This document shows positions 61,424-64,000 of a DNA stretch of 64,000 nt, piece by piece (within the stretch, counting starts at the first letter, position 1; each line of letters starts with the position of its first letter). The DNA comes from Holacanthus passer (Eukaryota > Chordata > Actinopteri > Pomacanthidae). The notes below the pieces were generated by a model. The model saw only the letters and a list, made by a program, of their open reading frames with translations. It searched no databases and was not told the DNA's origin. The DNA lies in NCBI GenBank assembly GCA_025331565.1, contig JAFREQ010000069.1:744001-808000 (forward strand), in the 5' to 3' direction. Position numbers and translations under genes: made by a program.

Positions 61424-61526
61424 TTACCACAGCAGGGGAGTTGACCACAGCCAGATTGTAGCCATAAAGCATGGAGCTCCCAAAGGAGGTAAGGAACGCC
61501 ACTGCCAACAAAGAGCCAGTCAGCTG
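37735..61526 (-). CDS. slc2a15a: Class II facilitative transporter of the SLC2A (GLUT) family, probably slc2a15a; 11 exons found, first exon missing
   Basis: Multi-pass plasma-membrane uniporter of hexoses or related solutes (GLUT9 relatives also carry urate). Join of complement 61526-61428, 56824-56664, 54733-54609, 53572-53427, 51240-51108, 50509-50322, 46071-45961, 44968-44867, 44422-44347, 38810-38683 and 37989-37735. This gives 507 codons with every phase closing; numbering below starts at the first residue seen. Family marks in order: GSSMLYGYN (16-24), sequons NKT and NGT in the first outer loop, RFGRKG after TM2, PESPRYLL before the central loop, QLSGIDAIWFYTN in TM7 (278-290), [22 protein letters not shown] in TM10, NWLSNF, and [21 protein letters not shown] and [11 protein letters not shown] are closest to GLUT9-type proteins. 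The slc2a15a name rests on recalled teleost synteny beside fgf8a; a slc2a9-like copy is the alternative. Confidence 0.8.
38683..38810 (-). CDS. slc2a15a: Transporter exon j (TM10-TM11)
   Basis: 128 nt, acceptor ttccag, donor gtgtgt. Encodes (A)[19 protein letters not shown] then [20 protein letters not shown] and FLQ. ITAELF..S.RPAA and NWLSNF are typical of class II GLUTs. The Trp equivalent to that near the inner sugar site of GLUT1 is retained. Confidence 0.93.
39330..39960 (+). pseudogene. LINE reverse-transcriptase C-terminal relic
   Basis: Reading across frames gives [17 protein letters not shown] (the usual W/C/NNL.LN..KT block after the YADD box), then [40 protein letters not shown] and later [13 protein letters not shown]. 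This is the order seen in Rex/L2-type LINE C-termini. It lies antisense to the transporter and is fully degenerate. Confidence 0.65.
41210..42150 (+). pseudogene. CR1/L2-type LINE reverse-transcriptase relic
   Basis: Recognisable pieces on the plus strand across frames are [15 protein letters not shown] sequence, [20 protein letters not shown], an eroded YADDT position, [58 protein letters not shown] and [13 protein letters not shown]. The order and phrases match the CR1/L2 group RT and its C-terminal block. Several stops and frame changes show it is dead. It is antisense to the host gene. Confidence 0.75.
43030..43145 (+). mobile_element. Short teleost dispersed repeat (GATTAAT-rich)
   Basis: Contains ctagtgctgtcaaatgatt, ttaatcagattaatcaca and gtcgattaatcacgattaaa, matching a common teleost nonautonomous repeat built from GATTAATCGCGATTAA blocks. 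The copy is diverged and truncated. Confidence 0.6.
44347..44422 (-). CDS. slc2a15a: Transporter exon i (TM9-TM10 link), GC splice donor
   Basis: 76 nt, acceptor ctgcag, encoding [20 protein letters not shown] then FCIGP and the first base of the next codon. The donor must be CCAG|gcaagt, because only this junction keeps the frame into the following exon ([14 protein letters not shown]). No GT donor is available in that position. Confidence 0.9.
44867..44968 (-). CDS. slc2a15a: Transporter exon h (inner loop GRR motif and TM9)
   Basis: 102 nt, acceptor ctacag, donor gtgtgc. Encodes [20 protein letters not shown] then [19 protein letters not shown] is the second of the two conserved inner-loop basic motifs of the family. 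Confidence 0.92.
45961..46071 (-). CDS. slc2a15a: Transporter exon g (TM7 end to TM8)
   Basis: 111 nt, acceptor cacag, donor gtaaac. Encodes [20 protein letters not shown] then [17 protein letters not shown]. The IWFYTN.IF..AGIP phrase is shared with GLUT9-type proteins and is unlike GLUT5 (IYYYADQIY). Confidence 0.92.
46105..46162. repeat. ATATT/AGATT pentanucleotide tract
   Basis: tattatattatatt-type units grade into four agatt units (tagattagattagatta). An AT-rich microsatellite 34 bp from the acceptor side of exon g. Confidence 0.85.
46430..47170. repeat. Imperfect CAT/ATC-rich low-complexity tract (~740 bp)
   Basis: On the plus strand almost every codon-sized step is CAT, ATC, TCA or a one-base variant (atcatcatcacatcagtgta, catcatcatcaccaccacca). 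This gives long false ORFs rich in His/Ser/Ile in one direction and Asp/Asn/Met in the other. It looks like an old, decayed trinucleotide expansion. Confidence 0.85.
47880..48460 (-). pseudogene. LINE C-terminal relic and 3' tail (Rex/L2-like)
   Basis: On the minus strand: [40 protein letters not shown], then [38 protein letters not shown], ending in noncoding sequence with aataaataaatgaac. This is the end block of the same LINE family as 13.69-14.35 kb, in opposite orientation. It is sense with respect to the transporter and contains stops. Confidence 0.72.
48561..48580. repeat. Short telomere-like repeat (CCCTAA)3
   Basis: ccctaaccctaaccctaacc, three full CCCTAA units plus two bases, followed by near-units ccctag and cccc. 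It lies between two LINE fragments of opposite orientation. Confidence 0.9.
48600..49110 (+). pseudogene. LINE reverse-transcriptase relic, plus strand
   Basis: Degenerate reading gives [13 protein letters not shown] (RT motif A region), [12 protein letters not shown], then a TTNTGVQ-like block near the SP.LF.LYTND position, and at the end [13 protein letters not shown] followed by a short tail. The middle appears deleted. It faces away from the 47.9-48.5 kb fragment across the telomere-like tract. Confidence 0.6.
50322..50509 (-). CDS. slc2a15a: Transporter exon f (central loop and TM7)
   Basis: 188 nt, acceptor gtgtcag, donor gtaagg. Encodes the charged intracellular loop helices ([20 protein letters not shown]) and TM7 up to MQLSGIDA. 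Of the sugar-contacting pair Q282-Q283 in GLUT1, the first is Met and the second is kept. The Asn of the GLUT1 GIN motif (N288) is Asp here. Confidence 0.93.
50510..51107 (-). other. Transporter intron e-f, with a LINE fragment
   Basis: 598-bp intron. Plus-strand 50740-51000 holds CR1/L2-type RT scraps: VPQGSFLVPS-like sequence, an eroded [11 protein letters not shown] region (acacagttgtatctctcttt), and MSQNILQLN followed by KEIL. Not functional. Confidence 0.6.
51108..51240 (-). CDS. slc2a15a: Transporter exon e (TM6 and start of central loop)
   Basis: 133 nt, acceptor gttacag, donor gtcagt. Encodes [20 protein letters not shown] then [20 protein letters not shown] and ATIT. PESPR.LL marks the cytoplasmic end of TM6. 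Confidence 0.92.
51536..51583. repeat. (CT)24 microsatellite
   Basis: 48 bp of CT dinucleotides; on the transcript strand it reads (AG)n inside the transporter intron. Confidence 0.95.
51760..53170 (-). pseudogene. LINE relic with endonuclease and RT parts, sense to the transporter
   Basis: On the minus strand, starting near 53170: [31 protein letters not shown] and [11 protein letters not shown] (apurinic endonuclease N-part). Then [17 protein letters not shown] and a degraded cysteine/basic linker. [20 protein letters not shown] follows (52512-52450 region). Next is an ADD-like stretch (nfadels), [11 protein letters not shown], and [20 protein letters not shown] near 51947-51890. This is the EN-linker-RT order of Rex1/L2-group LINEs, missing most of the RT core. 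It occupies most of intron d-e. Confidence 0.75.
53427..53572 (-). CDS. slc2a15a: Transporter exon d (TM4-TM5)
   Basis: 146 nt, acceptor ctgcag, donor gtagcc. Encodes (G)[20 protein letters not shown], then [20 protein letters not shown] and [20 protein letters not shown] is the classic GLUT motif between TM4 and TM5. The donor is weak at positions +4 to +6. Confidence 0.92.
53573..54608 (-). other. Transporter intron c-d, with a dispersed repeat
   Basis: 1,036-bp intron. 53.6-54.18 kb shows nothing recognisable. 54.19-54.52 kb is a repeat annotated separately. Confidence 0.6.
54190..54520. mobile_element. Teleost dispersed DNA repeat fragment
   Basis: Phrases such as agcctccactcttctggctt, tgtgctcccattcagccaca, gagttccagtccatcccata, gggctctgtgcaggtcagtc and aagggccttccctaaactgg occur in the order of a very abundant teleost DNA-transposon-derived repeat. 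The copy is diverged with internal gaps. I cannot name the superfamily with confidence. Confidence 0.6.
54609..54733 (-). CDS. slc2a15a: Transporter exon c (TM3 and start of TM4)
   Basis: 125 nt, acceptor tttcag, donor gtacac. It completes the R of GRKG, then [20 protein letters not shown] and [15 protein letters not shown]. The ILGRF.TGI motif is the family signature at the TM4 start. The donor is non-consensus at +3 to +6 (gtacac) and sits in an AC-rich intron start. Confidence 0.9.
54734..56663 (-). other. Transporter intron b-c
   Basis: 1,930-bp intron. It has a small (GT)n tract (55289-55304), TATTG repeats (55421-55439), and a possible eroded LINE patch near 56200-56240 (ttctttgctgatgacaatga, resembling FADD). 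The rest is unassigned. Confidence 0.5.
56664..56824 (-). CDS. slc2a15a: Transporter exon b (outer loop 1 and TM2)
   Basis: 161 nt, acceptor ctcag, donor gtaaga. Starts YIKDFYNKT and has a second sequon NGT, then TM2 ([20 protein letters not shown]) and the first bases of the GRKG motif. The 161-nt size is the usual one for this exon in class II GLUT genes, as recalled. Confidence 0.92.
56825..61427 (-). other. Transporter intron a-b (4.6 kb)
   Basis: Contains GT tracts (60701-60725, and 61341-61422 at its 5' end on the transcript) and an unassigned moderately GC-richer block (59.81-60.5 kb) that looks like a diverged dispersed repeat. 57-59.8 kb is AT-rich with nothing recognised. Confidence 0.55.
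61341..61422. repeat. (GT)41 microsatellite beside a splice donor
   Basis: 82 bp of uninterrupted GT on the plus strand, i.e. (AC)41 on the transcript, starting at intron position 6 of the transporter intron a-b. It is the longest perfect microsatellite in the window. Confidence 0.97.
61428..61526 (-). CDS. slc2a15a: Transporter exon a (TM1)
   Basis: 99 nt, acceptor ctgcag (a second AG three bases later is possible), donor gtaaga. Encodes [20 protein letters not shown] then [13 protein letters not shown]. It covers TM1 with the GSS..YGYN.AVVNSP signature. The transcript-strand intron continues directly into an 82-bp (AC)n tract beginning at intron base 6. Confidence 0.88.
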
Positions 61527-62064
61527 CTGCAGACAGAGGGAGAGAGGGATGTGTTAGGAAGCGAATGTAGGTTTCATACAGAGAATGGTGGTGCAGTGAT
61601 TCCTTGCATTCCACGCATTTCATTCTACTTTTAGGACTAGAAGAAGAAGCATTTGAACTTAATTCAATTAGGGAATCACTCCTATCAGTGCTGATATTTA
61701 GAAGCGCTCCAGAGGTGTCCTAACCAGTTAGGAATTGAGACGGTGTTTGGGCAGAGACATAAGCGCTCATTCTGTGGGAGGAGATGTTCATTGAGCACAA
61801 TAAGCTTAGTAAAACATACCTTTTTACAGAAAAAATGTAGTATTTTTTAATCAGAAATTGTGCAGGATCCAAGAGTGATTGCAGTCTTTCCACATAAACT
61901 GCAGTCTGCTTCAAAAAAGTGATGATTTGTCATAACAGTCTTTTCATAACAATCAAAGTATGGTATATGATTGTATATGGTTTTTTAAAGTTCATTCATA
62001 TCCCACCACTCTGTGTGAAGTTATGGAAAACAAGCTGCATTCACCTGTTTACCAGGAGAGCTAG

Positions 62065-62600
62065 GTGAGGATGCTTTAGCTCTGCCTTTAACACCATCAT
62101 CCCAGGCAGACTCATTACTAAACTTACCCACTTAGTACTTTGCCAACCCACCTGCCACTGGATCAAGGACTGCCTGACTAACTGCACCCAAACTGTTAGA
62201 CTAGGAGACGAGACAGTCTACAGGGACAAAGTTCAAAGACTGGCAGCGTGGTATTCAGAAAACAATCTCATCCTGAACTCCTCAAAGGCAAAACTAAAAT
62301 TCTTCAGACTTCTGAAAGAACAGTGCAGACCCCGATCCACTATACATCAGCAGGGACTGCCGGGAAAGGCTCTCTGCTTTTAGGTCTCTAGGTACGCACC
62401 CCCCTGAAGGTCTCTCCTGGACTACCAACACCACCACAGTAGTCAAGAAGCATCAACTCCACATCCTGAGGATCTTCAGGAAAACCAACCTGCAGTGGAA
62501 GCTGCAGATGCTTCAGATTATCAAACCACAGACAAACAGACTTAAGAACAGCTTCCAGCCTAGAGCCATACAAAAACTACCAACTGTGGACACCGTGTGA
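62065..62600 (+). pseudogene. LINE reverse-transcriptase relic, plus strand
   Basis: Reads SAFNTIIPGRLITKLTHLVL, CQPTCHWIKDCLTNCTQTVR, LGDETVYRDKVQRLAAWYSE and NNLILNSSKAKLKFF, then degenerates. These are the RT block A (FNTIIP), the fingers segment, and the AWYSENNL.LN..K segment of Rex/L2-like LINEs. The YADD-containing middle is deleted. It is antisense to the transporter. Confidence 0.75.
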
Positions 62601-63399
62601 CTATCAAGACTGCAATATTATAGTTAGGCATATTATACACTTACACTTCATAGTATACAATATAACACTTCACACTGCAATTCACTATGTCAGTTTTACA
62701 CCTGCACCTTTGTATGCATATACTGTATTCAAAACTGCACTACGTGTACTATTTAGGGCCACTGCAATTTCAGTAAATGTGCAGTATCCAGAAGTGCAAT
62801 ATCTCAGCTGCTACTGTATTATTACCTCTGCCAAGGAGGTTATGAAGATTCCAACATCAGAAAATATGTTTCAGATGGAACAAACACACCGAACCACACT
62901 GAGGCCCTTAGATCCTATATATGTGAGTTTTCTGATAGGAAATCTCAGTGCAGCTACCATGTTTGTTTCAACCCAGTGTTTATAGACACCTTTTAGAAAA
63001 CAGCATTTGCTCCTAAACAGTGCAGCCTTAATTTGGAATGAGGCTCTTACTTTGTTCATCGAAAATTTCTTGTAGGCATTGTTCACATTCCTCTCTGCAA
63101 ACTAACCAAAGGGCATGGCTGGCAGCCAATTCTGAAGGAGCTAAAAGGCAAAGTACAGACATCCTTTCCCCACAGTGTGACCAGTATCTGGTAATGAAAG
63201 AAATATCCAACTAAACTTTAATATGTCAAGGTATAAACTGCGAGGGAAAATCCTGCATCGGTAAAATATGAGAATAATAGCTAGAGATGTGATGCAGGGC
63301 AGAGAATGACTGACCACACAATCAAACATATAACCAAGAGGCACATGAAATCAAAGTGACTTAAAGGAAATTATCAAATTTATGAGTGGATGTTGAACT

Positions 63400-63810
63400 A
63401 GATAGCAGGTAGCAGGTATATGTTTAACATCTTAGTTTAGCATGTTAACATTGGTGTATTAGTAATAAACAAAGTGCAGCTGAGGCTGATGGGAATGGCA
63501 TTAGCTTTGCAGGTATTTGGTCATAAACCAAAGTACTGGCTAAACTGACCTTTTCACCTGAAGTTGCCAATTGAACAGAGGTCAGTGGATACATGTTTTT
63601 GCATTCATTCAGAAATTCAGTATTATGGTGGAGCTAGAGGAAGTCAGGGATCACCAAAGTCAGGTGGGTGACATGGTCTGGGAAGATAAGATAAGATATA
63701 CCTTTATTCGTCCCGCAGTGGGGAAATTTACACCATGTACCATTTGTAGCAGCATAGCAGCCCATCTGATGGTTATCCAGATATTTCATTCTGGAGCAAA
63801 GCAGTGGACC
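63400..63810 (+). mobile_element. Teleost dispersed repeat with a second element inserted
   Basis: Outer repeat phrases are tagtttagcatgttaacatt, gcagctgaggctgatgggaa, catt-agctttgcaggtattt, ggtcataaaccaaagtactg and gaagtcagggatcaccaaag. They resume after a gap at gttatccagatatttcattc and ggagcaaagcagtggaccg. Between them (63682-63735) lies aagataagataagatatacc with tttattcgtcccgcagtggg, a GATAAG-type retroelement tail. Confidence 0.65.
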
Positions 63811-64000
63811 GGCGGACTGTTCGACATCACAATTCCAAAGCCATCCCATTGGAAACACTTAAGCCTCCACTGTCAAAATCACATGCTTTCTTTTCCATCT
63901 GCAATGACCTCCCTCTTCAGAGATTCTGCTGTCACACAGATTTGTCATTTGTAGTGGGAATGTGACATTGGGACAGAATGCATCTTTGTTAGAAAATCTA

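Larger units (their letters stand above)
61527..64000. other. Repeat-rich DNA 5' of the transporter's first visible exon
   Basis: Contains a LINE relic (62.06-62.6 kb) and a nested dispersed repeat (63.4-63.8 kb). The transporter start exon should be on the minus strand here or beyond 64 kb. I found no ATG plus donor combination I can defend. Confidence 0.5.

Noticed and set aside
63034..63090. Possible transporter first exon (ATG AAC AAA before a gtaaga donor, minus strand)
   Set aside because: The phase would fit exon a, but a three-codon start exon with no supporting family sequence cannot be told from chance.
1..64000. tRNA, rRNA or snRNA genes
   Set aside because: I saw no convincing A/B-box pairs with a cloverleaf and no rRNA or snRNA core sequences; small RNA genes could still be missed by eye.

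Overview
This window is vertebrate nuclear DNA, almost certainly from a ray-finned (teleost) fish. Genes are split into short exons with GT-AG introns. Dinucleotide microsatellites are abundant, and decayed CR1/L2/Rex-type LINE fragments and short dispersed repeats of kinds familiar from teleosts are scattered between and inside genes. There are no operons, CRISPR arrays or prokaryotic features.

Two genes can be rebuilt exon by exon, both on the minus strand. (1) fgf8a occupies about 2.5-9.9 kb. Five coding exons (9100-9069, 8976-8940, 8231-8051, 6006-5900, 3712-3428) join in frame into a 213-residue secreted growth factor. Exon 3 keeps the 33-nt alternative acceptor that in mammals separates the FGF8a and FGF8b isoforms. 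(2) A class II facilitative hexose/urate transporter of the SLC2A family occupies about 37.7-61.5 kb. It is closest to GLUT9-type sequences and is probably the teleost slc2a15a, an assignment resting partly on recalled synteny with fgf8a. Eleven coding exons (61526-61428 down to 37989-37735) join without a frame error into 507 residues. Only the short first coding exon was not found. One of its introns uses a GC donor.

Layout: 1-2.5 kb is AT-rich DNA with nothing recognised, downstream of fgf8a. 2.5-9.9 kb is fgf8a with its 3' UTR, introns, 5' leader and a CpG-rich stretch. 9.9-37 kb is a 27-kb gene-free interval holding microsatellites, LINE fragments at 12.4-12.9, 13.7-14.35 and 31.9-32.4 kb, a regular 32-bp minisatellite (31.05-31.57 kb), a pair of ~100-bp inverted repeats 3.2 kb apart, and a ~500-bp MITE-like element with TTAA-type ends at 37.0-37.5 kb. 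37.7-61.5 kb is the transporter, whose introns hold many LINE relics, a 750-bp CAT/ATC-rich tract, a short telomere-like repeat and an 82-bp (GT)n tract beside a splice donor. 61.5-64 kb is repeat-rich DNA that may contain, or lie before, the transporter's first exon.

The two genes are not functionally linked. Fgf8 is a developmental signal and the transporter is a membrane carrier. The 27-kb interval between them is the natural place to look for fgf8a enhancers, but I cannot identify any by eye. I found no convincing undescribed system. The most informative items are the intact gene models, the GC-AG intron, the Asp in the transporter's sugar-binding helix, the conserved fgf8 alternative acceptor with a nearby extra sequon, a leader uORF, and the structured repeats.
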